From a virus, in the IMG/VR virus record IMGVR_UViG_3300042509_001520, positions 1 through 20,232 of that record: 20,232 nt of DNA. One strand, given 5' to 3'. The position numbers and the translations under genes were made by a program. Below are positions 1 through 5,338 of this stretch, piece after piece. The notes beneath the pieces are model-generated. The model worked only from the letters and a program-made list of their open reading frames with translations, searched no databases and had not been told where the DNA came from. Every line of letters begins with the position of its first letter. Position 1 is the stretch's first letter.

Positions 1-282
1 ATGGTGAAACGTCGCGTCGTCTCGACTGCGGTAAAAGCGCTCCATATCCGGGTACACGTTCACCCACCGCGTCACCGTTACCGGCGGATCGGGGGTGTTG
101 ATGATGTCCAAGTTAGAGGTAGCGACATTCGCGGCATACACCCCGCCAATCGTCCACGTCTCCAAGCCGCCCCCATCGATCAGACCGATAACCGGGTACT
201 GCGAGTCCGGCCCATCAGTGCAAAGCACCCGCACCTTTTGCCCGTCGCGCGTTTGAACGGGCTTCGTCCAGTCGATAGCCAT
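1..282 (-). CDS. Hypothetical phage protein, cut by the left edge
   Basis: An open frame of 94 codons begins at ATG 282 and runs off the window, so the C-terminus is missing. The product starts MAIDWTKPVQTRDGQKVRVL and continues with a beta-rich stretch that includes a GGG run and a VTVTRWVNVYPD segment. Short proteins opening with DWTKPLQTRDG-type sequence are common hypothetical proteins in alphaproteobacterial phages; their function is not known to me. The start lies 2 bases beyond the stop of the annealing-protein gene, and a GGGGG purine run just upstream can act as ribosome binding site. It is the most distal gene seen of the leftward operon. No signal peptide or membrane segment is visible. 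Confidence 0.7.
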   Translation of the reverse strand, partial: MAIDWTKPVQTRDGQKVRVLCTDGPDSQYPVIGLIDGGGLETWTIGGVYAANVATSNLDIINTPDPPVTVTRWVNVYPDMERFYRSRDDATFHH

Positions 283-284
283 GC

Positions 285-1025
285 TCAATCCCCCGCGTCA
301 AGAATGGTGGCGTCGGCCGCGCCCTCGGTCGGGGCGGGCATCTCGGCCAGCGCGATGCGCCGCCGGTCGATCAGGTTCGCAAGCCGGGCGTGCGCCTTCG
401 GGTTCGCCTTGGACACTCCCCCCATCGCAACAGCGTTGTGACGCACCCACGCCTCTAGGACGGCGGCATCCGTCGCCCCGTTGATGGCGACGGCGTAACG
501 CTGTCCCCACGCGATCCAGTCGGACCCTTCGCCGTCCGCCAGAACCGGCACGTCGATGCGGTGCGGGTCCTGCTTCGGCGCGGGCTCGGACTTCACGATG
601 CGCGGCGGCGGGGCCTGAGGCTTGGGCGCATCGCCCCGGCCCGACGCGGCGTTCCCGTCGTCGTCCTCGGGTGCAACGCCGACCATCGCCATGAGCGAAT
701 ACCGACGGCTGTATGTGTATGCGCTGCCCAGCCCTTGGGGGTCGTGCTTAACCGGGTTGACGGGATACGTGGAGGCGATCCACTGCCCCGACGAATGCAA
801 GATCATGGTCCGCAGAATGGCGCCCTCGGGCGTCGTCATCGGCGCCTGCACCACGGACAGGCCGTTTTCTGTCAGCGGGCCGCGAATGGCGTCCCAAACT
901 TGGGCGAGGTCCGCGTACCTCGACTTAAAGTGTGGGTTCACCTTGCCCTTGGTCGCGCCCTCGATCTTGGCCTGCGCCTTCGCAAGCGCGGTCGCGAGGT
1001 CCGCGATGTTCTCGCTCATATCCAT
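285..1025 (-). CDS. ERF-family single-strand annealing protein
   Basis: The 246-aa product matches the ERF superfamily of phage recombinases. These bind single-stranded DNA and anneal complementary strands in phage recombination, working with a partner exonuclease. Visible family features are the N-terminal helical segment with KAQAKIEGATKGKVNPHFKS, the 'YADLAQVWDAIRGPLTENGL' block, and the central LGSAYTYSRRYSLMAMVGVAPEDDDGN block, which is diagnostic. A proline- and lysine-rich linker (about residues 130-160) leads to a less conserved C-terminal domain. ATG 1025 overlaps the exonuclease stop as TGATG; an in-frame GTG at 1028 is an alternative, and GAAGGA lies upstream of both. The direct neighbour is the exonuclease, as expected for a Red-like annealing/exonuclease pair. 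The family call is firm; the exact start is less so. Confidence 0.93.
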   Translation of the reverse strand: MDMSENIADLATALAKAQAKIEGATKGKVNPHFKSRYADLAQVWDAIRGPLTENGLSVVQAPMTTPEGAILRTMILHSSGQWIASTYPVNPVKHDPQGLGSAYTYSRRYSLMAMVGVAPEDDDGNAASGRGDAPKPQAPPPRIVKSEPAPKQDPHRIDVPVLADGEGSDWIAWGQRYAVAINGATDAAVLEAWVRHNAVAMGGVSKANPKAHARLANLIDRRRIALAEMPAPTEGAADATILDAGD

Positions 1026-1855
1026 CACGCGGCATCCTTCAGCTTGATGTGGACCGCGCTGTTCTTCGCGCGGCTGACCACGATATCAGACCAGATTAGC
1101 TTACCAACGTCGTCGGGCAGCAGGTCCTTGACGTTCTTGGCGGCGTTCTTGTTGGCGCGCGCGGCGGCTTCCGTATCCGCCCATCCGGTGAGGTGGGTCT
1201 GCATCGCGCCGGCCCAATTCGGCATGGGCTCGCCATGCTCGCGCATCGAGTTGAAGTTCAACGTGCGCCATTTCTCTTGGGGCACGGGCGGCGCGATGGG
1301 GGATGGCGGCGCCGGGTGCGTGAATGTCTCGACGCACGACCAGAACCAATCAATGCGCCCCCAGACCTGGGCCTCGTACTCGGCCGTCCATTCGAGGGTG
1401 TGCAGCTCGGGCTCATCCCCACCCGACGATACCAGCAACGCCGCCGCCTCGGCACCGACGCAAGCCCGCTGTACGACCATTTGAGGCGTGTAGTAGGCCA
1501 GCACGTCGGGCACCTTGCGCCACCGGCCGGGAGCCTTGGCGTCGATGACCAGCGATAGCCCGACCTGCATCCCGTCCAGCGTCGCGCTGACATAGGGACG
1601 GGTCGGGTGCGTTACGCTTTCGCCCCGGCGGGTGATCGCGTGGCCGCTCTTGCGCTGATGCCAGTCGAGGATGGCGGGCTCTAGGGCTACGCCCCGTTGC
1701 ACGTCCCACACGTCGGACAGGTCCACGACGACCGTCTCGCCGACGCACACAAGCCACTGTTCCGTGATGCGCTTCTCGTCCCCTGCCATGAGCGCGGGGA
1801 CGAAGGACGCCGGCACCTCACGGCGGGCGGCGGCCTGTTCGGGGGTGAGGGTCAT
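1025..1855 (-). CDS. YqaJ/lambda-exonuclease-like PD-(D/E)XK nuclease
   Basis: The 276-aa product resembles YqaJ-type viral exonucleases, which resect double-stranded DNA ends to make single strands for the annealing protein. The N-terminal part has the family block RGVALEPAILDWHQRKSGH, followed by the active-site core SATLDGMQVG and LVIDAKAPGRW. The conserved D (in LDG) and D-A-K form the metal-binding D...(D/E)XK motif, with Asp in the place usually held by Glu. The next block, LAYYTPQMVVQRACVGAEAAAL, is the typical downstream helix with Q. The C-terminal 90 residues are alpha-helical and less conserved. ATG 1855 overlaps the previous stop as ATGA, and GAGGAC lies upstream. Its pairing with ERF gives a two-component recombination module. 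Confidence 0.9.
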   Translation of the reverse strand: MTLTPEQAAARREVPASFVPALMAGDEKRITEQWLVCVGETVVVDLSDVWDVQRGVALEPAILDWHQRKSGHAITRRGESVTHPTRPYVSATLDGMQVGLSLVIDAKAPGRWRKVPDVLAYYTPQMVVQRACVGAEAAALLVSSGGDEPELHTLEWTAEYEAQVWGRIDWFWSCVETFTHPAPPSPIAPPVPQEKWRTLNFNSMREHGEPMPNWAGAMQTHLTGWADTEAAARANKNAAKNVKDLLPDDVGKLIWSDIVVSRAKNSAVHIKLKDAA

Positions 1856-1977
1856 CGCATCGTCCTCGCGGGGCTGGCATCGGCCATGTGGACGGCCAGA
1901 CGCGCGGTGTTAAGCGGGGGATGGTTCGCCCACGGCGACGACCGGCGGCGAAACAGCGCGAGAAAGCGGCGGATCAC
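1852..1977 (-). CDS. Small hypothetical ORF (41 aa), translationally coupled
   Basis: The ORF opens with GTG 1977, which overlaps the previous stop as GTGA, and ends with TGA inside the ATGA that starts the exonuclease gene. The predicted product is basic at the N-terminus (IRRFLALFRRRSS) and has no recognised domain. The same frame stays open upstream to 2109, but the coupled GTG fits the overlap pattern used by the whole operon. I cannot tell a real peptide from a frame that merely carries ribosomes across the junction. Confidence rests only on the two exact stop-start overlaps. Confidence 0.45.
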   Translation of the reverse strand: MIRRFLALFRRRSSPWANHPPLNTARLAVHMADASPARTMR

Positions 1978-2063
1978 GACAGGGCCTCCACGAAAAACCA
2001 CGCGGCGTAAAGGACGGCAAACAGCGCGCTCATCGCCACGAACTCGATTGTCGCGCGGATCAT
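1974..2063 (-). CDS. Tiny single-pass membrane peptide (29 aa)
   Basis: ATG 2063 overlaps the HTH-gene stop as ATGA, and its own TGA (1976-1974) overlaps the next GTG as GTGA. The product begins MIRATIEFVAMSALFAVLYA and ends AWFFVEALS: one hydrophobic segment of about 20 residues with a single early Arg, so a one-pass inner-membrane peptide is likely. Small phage membrane peptides of this kind are known, but none can be named here. Exact coupling on both sides makes it more credible than its length suggests. Confidence 0.55.
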   Translation of the reverse strand: MIRATIEFVAMSALFAVLYAAWFFVEALS

Positions 2064-2389
2064 CGCGGCATCCTTTTCCGGCGCATGGGCACCCCAGCCA
2101 TCTTGACAAGCCGGGTCACCGTGTTGGCGCTAACCATGAGCCTCTCGGTAATGGACGCCAACGCCTCGCCATTAGCGTATGCGTCAACGACCGCGCGCAC
2201 CACTTCCGGCTTGATCCGAGGGCCACCGCCCGCCGGCCGGGGCGCGTGCCCCGCAGCTTGCGCCAGGATGGAGACATAGCGCGGGTGCGTGCCGTGCGTC
2301 ATGGCGATGACGACCAGCTTCTCGCCGGCCACGTAGTCGCGGATGATCGCGGCTTTCGTGTCGGCGGGGATAGGCGTGCCGGCTGGCAT
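2060..2389 (-). CDS. Double helix-turn-helix DNA-binding protein
   Basis: The 109-aa product contains two homeodomain-like HTH units. The first (about residues 9-45) reads TKAAIIRDYVAGEKLVVIAM followed by a recognition helix, and the second (about residues 55-97) reads EVVRAVVDAYANGEALASIT followed by a recognition helix. The spacing resembles the HTH pair of transposase-like and small phage regulators, but there is no catalytic domain. The frame is open upstream to 2491, but ATG 2389 overlaps the pentapeptide stop as TGATG and the upstream extension is low-complexity G/R sequence, so I chose the internal start. The C-terminus is basic (MRRKRMPR), which fits nucleic-acid binding. A regulator of this operon or an accessory DNA-binding protein is possible; the target is unknown. 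Confidence 0.72.
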   Translation of the reverse strand: MPAGTPIPADTKAAIIRDYVAGEKLVVIAMTHGTHPRYVSILAQAAGHAPRPAGGGPRIKPEVVRAVVDAYANGEALASITERLMVSANTVTRLVKMAGVPMRRKRMPR

Positions 2390-3105
2390 CAGGCTACCTC
2401 CCCGCCATTCACCCACCCGCGCGAACGGGCCGTAGCCTCGATGTAATCCAGCGCCGCCAGCACCTCGCGCCGGTCGGGCTTCCCGGACCAATACTCACGG
2501 CCTTCGGGGATCGTCATGTCCCGGCAGCCGGCGCGGACCCGAAGAACGCCGTCTCGGACCCATCCGACGCAGCGCCAGCCGTCAGGCGTGCCAGCGTTGA
2601 TCACGCCCTTGGCGCCGGACAGATTGGCGCGGGCCAGATAGGCGCCGGCCAGATTGGCGCCGGCCAGATTGGCGTCGGCCAGATAGGCGCGGGCCAGATA
2701 GGCGCCGGCCAGATTGGCGCCGGACAGATCGGCGCGGGCCAGATAGGCGCGGGCCAGATAGGCGCCGGCCAGATTGGCGCCGGCCAGATTGGCGTCGGCC
2801 AGATAGGCGCGGGCCAGATAGGCGCCGGCCAGATTGGCGCCGGCCAGATTGGCGTCGGCCAGATAGGCGCCGGCCAGATAGGCGCCGGCCAGATTGGCGC
2901 CGGCCAGATTGGCGTCGGCCAGATAGGCGCCGGCCAGATTGGCGCGGGCCAGATAGGCGCCGGTCAGATCGGCGCGGGCCTTGACCGCCAGCTTCACGGC
3001 GACGCCGAGGCGCACGCCGCCGGTCGCCCCGTCGTGCTCCGCCGGCAGGTCGGCGCTAAACAGGACTGCGCCCGTCTCGCGATGCTTGATTTCCATCGTA
3101 CTCAT
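2389..3105 (-). CDS. Pentapeptide-repeat protein
   Basis: The product (238 aa) has an N-terminal domain of about 44 residues (MSTMEIKHRETGAVLFSADL and onwards), then 24 consecutive A(D/N/Y)Lxx pentapeptides at about residues 45-164, which would fold as a right-handed quadrilateral beta-helix. The C-terminal domain has Trp/Cys-containing VRAGCRDMTIPEGREYW and a helical tail. This last domain recurs in phage pentapeptide proteins. Some family members (Qnr, MfpA) mimic DNA and bind gyrase; whether this one does is inference. ATG 3105 overlaps the upstream stop as TGATG; GTG 3108 is an alternative. The repeats are nearly identical at DNA level, including exact 60-base copies, so copy number could change by recombination. 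Confidence 0.93.
   Translation of the reverse strand: MSTMEIKHRETGAVLFSADLPAEHDGATGGVRLGVAVKLAVKARADLTGAYLARANLAGAYLADANLAGANLAGAYLAGAYLADANLAGANLAGAYLARAYLADANLAGANLAGAYLARAYLARADLSGANLAGAYLARAYLADANLAGANLAGAYLARANLSGAKGVINAGTPDGWRCVGWVRDGVLRVRAGCRDMTIPEGREYWSGKPDRREVLAALDYIEATARSRGWVNGGEVA
2611..2970 (-). repeat. 15-bp coding tandem repeat with 60-bp higher-order unit
   Basis: Twenty-four units of 15 bases lie head to tail, each encoding one pentapeptide of the gene around them. On the plus strand the unit resembles GGCGCSGGCCAGATW. A 60-base (four-unit) period is visible: 2641-2700 and 2761-2820 are identical, and 2821-2880 and 2881-2940 differ from them at only one or two positions. The repeats have no spacers, so this is not a CRISPR array. 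Confidence 0.95.
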
Positions 3106-3317
3106 CACGCGGACTCCGTCTCTGGATAGGCTTTGCGGATAGCCGCTTGTGCGGCAATCGTATCATCGCCGTGGTAGATGACCCTGACCGGAACGATGGC
3201 ATCCAGCGGGGTCGCGTAGACCGTCACGCCGAACCAGTCGAACGTGACGGTGATACCGGCCGGGCCGATGCGTCTAGACACGGCGCGGGCATGGGTGATT
3301 AGAGCGTCGGCGCTCAT
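3105..3317 (-). CDS. Hypothetical protein (70 aa)
   Basis: The small product begins MSADALITHARAVSRRIGPA and continues with a beta-rich segment (ITVTFDWFGVTVYATPLDAI) and a short helical end with many Ala. No family is recognised, and there is no membrane segment. ATG 3317 overlaps the upstream stop as ATGA, and its stop overlaps the pentapeptide-protein start as TGATG. Position and coupling support a real gene of the leftward early operon; function unknown. Confidence 0.7.
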   Translation of the reverse strand: MSADALITHARAVSRRIGPAGITVTFDWFGVTVYATPLDAIVPVRVIYHGDDTIAAQAAIRKAYPETESA

Positions 3318-3571
3318 CGCACGGCCTCCAAAGCACGCTCGACGTTGGTCGCGACGTAGCCCGGAAGCGGGTTGACGATGCTCCCGATCAGGTCGTCGCG
3401 CATGTCGCTGAGACCGGCGTCAATCATCGCGACCCCGGCGGGATACGCGGCATCAATCGCGGCGCGGAAAGCCCGGATGGCGCGCTCGACCGCAATGGCG
3501 GTATCGACCGCTGCATCGTCCCGCTCGTCAAGCGAGGCGCGGACCCGAGCCATGTAGTCAACGGAGTACAT
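3314..3571 (-). CDS. Hypothetical protein (85 aa), first gene of leftward operon
   Basis: The product starts MYSVDYMARVRASLDERDDA and is largely helical and Ala/Asp-rich. No family is recognised. The frame is open further upstream to 3739, but that extension would run through the promoter and operator region. ATG 3571 has a clear GGAGGA ribosome site about nine bases upstream, which decides the start. It is the first gene after the leftward promoter, with a leader of roughly 95 bases. Its stop overlaps the next ATG as ATGA. First genes of phage leftward operons are often host-takeover or antitermination factors, but nothing in the sequence shows that here. Confidence 0.72.
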   Translation of the reverse strand: MYSVDYMARVRASLDERDDAAVDTAIAVERAIRAFRAAIDAAYPAGVAMIDAGLSDMRDDLIGSIVNPLPGYVATNVERALEAVR

Positions 3572-3602
3572 TATCGCTGGTCCTCCATTTGCCCCGAAAG
3601 TC

Positions 3603-3632
3603 CCCCGCCGCATCCGGTGAGGCGCGGCGGGG
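3603..3632 (-). other. Hairpin in the leader of the leftward transcript
   Basis: The arms CCCCGCCGC (3603-3611) and GCGGCGGGG (3624-3632) pair perfectly around a 12-base loop. The hairpin lies between the predicted leftward start (about 3666) and the first start codon (3571). No T-run follows in the leftward direction, so it is not a simple terminator. An antitermination (nut-like) or mRNA-stability element is possible but unproven. Confidence 0.5.
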
Positions 3633-3672
3633 TAGTTCGGAGGAACATCGGCGGGAGGTGCCGACAAGGAAG

Positions 3673-3701
3673 ATGGTACGCGGCGTACTAACTCCGCGCA
3701 A
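3673..3701 (-). promoter_or_regulatory. Leftward early promoter (PL-like)
   Basis: On the minus strand a TTGCGC -35 (3701-3696) is separated by exactly 17 bases from a TACCAT -10 (3678-3673). Transcription would start near 3666 and serve the recombination operon. The first three bases of the -10 (TAC) are the end of operator 3676-3688, the same geometry seen at the rightward promoter. That mirror symmetry is the main support; each hexamer alone is only a moderate match to consensus. Confidence 0.6.
3676..3688. promoter_or_regulatory. Operator dyad O1
   Basis: Perfect dyad GTACG-CGG-CGTAC with a 3-base spacer. It lies in the spacer of the leftward promoter and shares TAC with the -10, so a bound regulator would block polymerase. 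The likely ligand is the Cro-like protein encoded at 3780-3998. Confidence 0.7.
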
Positions 3702-3710
3702 GCAAAATAA

Positions 3711-3723
3711 GTGCGGAACGTAC
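3711..3723. promoter_or_regulatory. Operator dyad O2 (one mismatch)
   Basis: GTGCG-GAA-CGTAC has the same 5-3-5 layout as the other two dyads, with one mismatch in the left arm. It lies between the two divergent promoters, overlapping neither hexamer pair. The centre is 35 bases from O1 and 47 from O3, so it could set cooperativity or order of occupation. Confidence 0.55.
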
Positions 3724-3744
3724 CGAAAAAATTTCGCATCCGGC

Positions 3745-3773
3745 TTGACCGGGCCGGGTACGGCGCGTACTAT
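3745..3773 (+). promoter_or_regulatory. Rightward early promoter (PR-like), leaderless transcript
   Basis: TTGACC (3745-3750), a 17-base spacer, then TACTAT (3768-3773). The expected start, about seven bases after the -10, coincides with the A of ATG 3780, and no purine ribosome site precedes that ATG. This predicts a leaderless mRNA, as known for lambda cI from PRM. Operator O3 fills the spacer end and shares TAC with the -10. Confidence 0.65.
3758..3770. promoter_or_regulatory. Operator dyad O3
   Basis: Perfect dyad GTACG-GCG-CGTAC, ending ten bases before the regulator start codon. It overlaps the rightward -10, which points to autoregulation of the regulator and control of the whole rightward operon. 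Confidence 0.7.
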
Positions 3774-3779
3774 CTCGAT

Positions 3780-3998
3780 ATGCAGCACGCAACCATCATC
3801 AATCTGTGGCCGACCATCGCCGAGTGCTCGCGGGACGTCGGCCAGCCGTATGAGACCGTGAAACAGTGGCGCCGCCGGAACAGCATCCCGGCGGAGCACT
3901 GGCGCGCGGTCATCGCAGCCGCAGACGCCAAGCAGTTTCAAGGCGTTACGCTTGACGCTTTAGTGAGCGGCCTCGCGTCGGCTCGCGAGGCGGCGTAA
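3780..3998 (+). CDS. Cro-like HTH regulator (carph-isopro type)
   Basis: The 72-aa product begins MQHATIINLWPTIAECSRDV and continues with an HTH, GQPYETVKQWRRRNSIPAEHW. This matches the small phage Cro/CI-like 'carph-isopro' proteins, with the conserved V-x-x-W-x-x-R...IP-x-x-HW pattern (about residues 27-43). It has only a DNA-binding domain, with no protease or dimer domain of the CI type, so it behaves like Cro. The frame extends upstream to 3711, but ATG 3780 coincides with the predicted transcription start and the extension would cross two operators. It heads the rightward early operon; its stop overlaps the next ATG as TAATG. It is the best candidate for binding the three GTRCG-N3-CGTAC dyads. 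I infer repression of both early promoters. Confidence 0.82.
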   Translation: MQHATIINLWPTIAECSRDVGQPYETVKQWRRRNSIPAEHWRAVIAAADAKQFQGVTLDALVSGLASAREAA

Positions 3999-4186
3999 TG
4001 CCCACAATGAGTTTCGGGCGCCTCAGTAACTCCAACGGGCGGCCCCGCGCCCGAGTGTACCAAGCTGGCTTGGCCAGTCCGCACCTGCCCGGAGAGACAT
4101 TGGGGCGCGGACGTCGGCGTAATCCCACTGAGGCGCGGCTTCGGCCGTCATGCATGGGCAAGGCTGGCGCCGGGGGTCACCCATGA
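3998..4186 (+). CDS. Hypothetical basic ORF (62 aa)
   Basis: The frame lies exactly between two stop-start overlaps: TAATG with the regulator and ATGA with the membrane peptide downstream. The product is rich in Arg, Gly and Pro, with no recognisable domain or clear secondary structure, and could be disordered. No strong ribosome site is needed if it is coupled to the regulator. The composition is close to what a random frame in GC-rich DNA would give, so I rate it as possible rather than certain. Confidence 0.45.
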   Translation: MPTMSFGRLSNSNGRPRARVYQAGLASPHLPGETLGRGRRRNPTEARLRPSCMGKAGAGGHP

Positions 4187-4311
4187 TCGGTGACCACATC
4201 ATCCTTTTCGGCCTTGCGGCCCTGGCGGCGTTTTCCGTCGTCGGCGTGTTCGCCCTGCTTTTGCGGGCGGTCGAGGAGATAGTTGAGAAGGCGATGGATG
4301 GAAGCGAATAA
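4183..4311 (+). CDS. Small single-pass membrane protein (42 aa)
   Basis: The product starts MIGDHIILFGLAALAAFSVV and continues into LLL, then a charged helix with RAVEEIVEKAMDGSE. One hydrophobic stretch of about 24 residues is followed by an amphipathic tail, so a one-pass inner-membrane protein with a cytoplasmic C-terminal helix is likely. ATG 4183 overlaps the preceding stop as ATGA. Its place right after the regulator is where many temperate phages carry small host-interaction or exclusion proteins, but no family can be named. Confidence 0.65.
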   Translation: MIGDHIILFGLAALAAFSVVGVFALLLRAVEEIVEKAMDGSE

Positions 4312-4363
4312 CCCCGGCCGCATGGGGCGACCGGGGCATCGGCGGACGTTGACGGACGTCCGT
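4312..4363. other. Stem-loop and 12-bp perfect palindrome before the ParB-like genes
   Basis: CCCCGG (4312-4317) pairs with CCGGGG (4331-4336), with an inner CGC/GCG extension across one mismatch and a 5-base loop. Just after it, ACGGACGTCCGT (4352-4363) is a perfect 12-base palindrome. No T-run follows, so it is not an intrinsic terminator. It could be an RNA structure, a protein site, or a site for the ParB-fold proteins encoded immediately downstream. Confidence 0.4.
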
Positions 4364-4387
4364 GAACACAAGGGGACGAAACGAAAT

Positions 4388-5338
4388 ATGACATTGGACC
4401 TTCTGAATGGCAACGCCACAGTTCACGACCGCGCCCGTGCGGTGGTGACTGAGGACCGCAAGGTGTTCTCCGCGTCGAACGCGACGGACGTGCGGCGCGC
4501 GCGCGAGTTCCTTCGGACCCGCATTGCCCAAGGCACCAAGGGCATGTTCAGCGAGGTCGGCACGCTGACGCCGGCCTTGGCCGAAATCATCCTTGCCGAG
4601 CACAATGGCGGCAATCGGCCGTTGCGGGCTACGGCTGCTGAGAAGTGGGCCAATGAAATCCGCGAGGGCCGTTGGAAGCTGACGGCGCAGGGCATCAGCT
4701 TCTCGCCCGAAGGAATGCTTAACAACGGTCAGCACCGGTGCGTCGGCGTTGTGTCTGCGGGCCGGCCCGTCCCAATGAACTTTACTTTTGGGGAGCCGCG
4801 CGACGCATTCCTCGTCCATGACACCGGATCGCTCAGGTCAGCGAGCGACGTACTGTCAGTGATGGGAGAGGTGCAGACATCGGCGTTGGCCGGGGCCGCT
4901 CGCACCCTTTACATTGTTGAGCGCGGCGGCCGAGGCAATTACAGCATCACCAATGAGGTAGTCGCCTCAATCGTGGACGCGAACCCTAGTTTGCGACACG
5001 CGGCTAGCGTCGGGCACACAATTGCGTGTCGGCTGAAGGCGAGCCCGTCTGGTATCGCTGTCGCATACTTTCTGATTAAGCGAGATAGCGAGCGGAAGAA
5101 CCGGGCGGAGGCATTTTTTGATGCGCTAAGGACCGGGGCCGATCTTGCTGGGGAACGGAACCCGATCCTCATTCTCCGCAACAGCCTCCTGAGCCGGCAA
5201 ATTAGGTCGCCGCCTGGGCAGAACACTGGGGCGTGGGTCGCGGCGTCTACGGTTATCGCGTGGAACGCTTGGGTTCGGGCAAAGAAGACGGTCAGCGTCA
5301 AGTGGCCTGACGGCGTTAACTTCCCGGCGGTGGTCTGA
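4388..5338 (+). CDS. GQHR-motif ParB/Srx-like fold phage protein
   Basis: The 316-aa product belongs to a phage protein type often labelled ParB-like nuclease domain. The key stretch runs from about residue 60 to 140: TLTPALAEIILAEHNGGNRP, then WANEIREGRWKLTAQGISFS, then the GQHR signature (residues 114-117). In ParB-like folds this Arg-containing motif binds nucleotide. The rest (residues 150-316) is helical and is not recognised. The frame is open to 4283, but ATG 4388 is preceded by AGGGGA and follows a 76-base leader with a stem-loop and a palindrome, so I chose it. Its stop overlaps the second ParB gene as TGATG. Two tandem proteins of this fold suggest a joint DNA-binding or nucleotide-dependent role; partition is only one possibility. 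Confidence 0.72.
   Translation: MTLDLLNGNATVHDRARAVVTEDRKVFSASNATDVRRAREFLRTRIAQGTKGMFSEVGTLTPALAEIILAEHNGGNRPLRATAAEKWANEIREGRWKLTAQGISFSPEGMLNNGQHRCVGVVSAGRPVPMNFTFGEPRDAFLVHDTGSLRSASDVLSVMGEVQTSALAGAARTLYIVERGGRGNYSITNEVVASIVDANPSLRHAASVGHTIACRLKASPSGIAVAYFLIKRDSERKNRAEAFFDALRTGADLAGERNPILILRNSLLSRQIRSPPGQNTGAWVAASTVIAWNAWVRAKKTVSVKWPDGVNFPAVV

Noticed and set aside
561-1484. Plus-strand ORF (307 codons) opposite the ERF and exonuclease genes
   Set aside because: The two minus-strand genes have clear families; this frame spans both and has no ordered motif.
2611-2970. CRISPR-like array of short repeats
   Set aside because: Units of 15 bases are contiguous, have no spacers and encode pentapeptides in frame.
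3558-3941. Minus-strand ORF across the control region
   Set aside because: It would span both promoters and all operators and oppose the regulator gene.
4312-4336. Stem-loop as an intrinsic terminator
   Set aside because: No T-run follows on either strand.
4199-4819. Minus-strand ORF (206 codons) opposite the GQHR protein
   Set aside because: It runs against a well-supported gene and covers the leader region; no domain seen.
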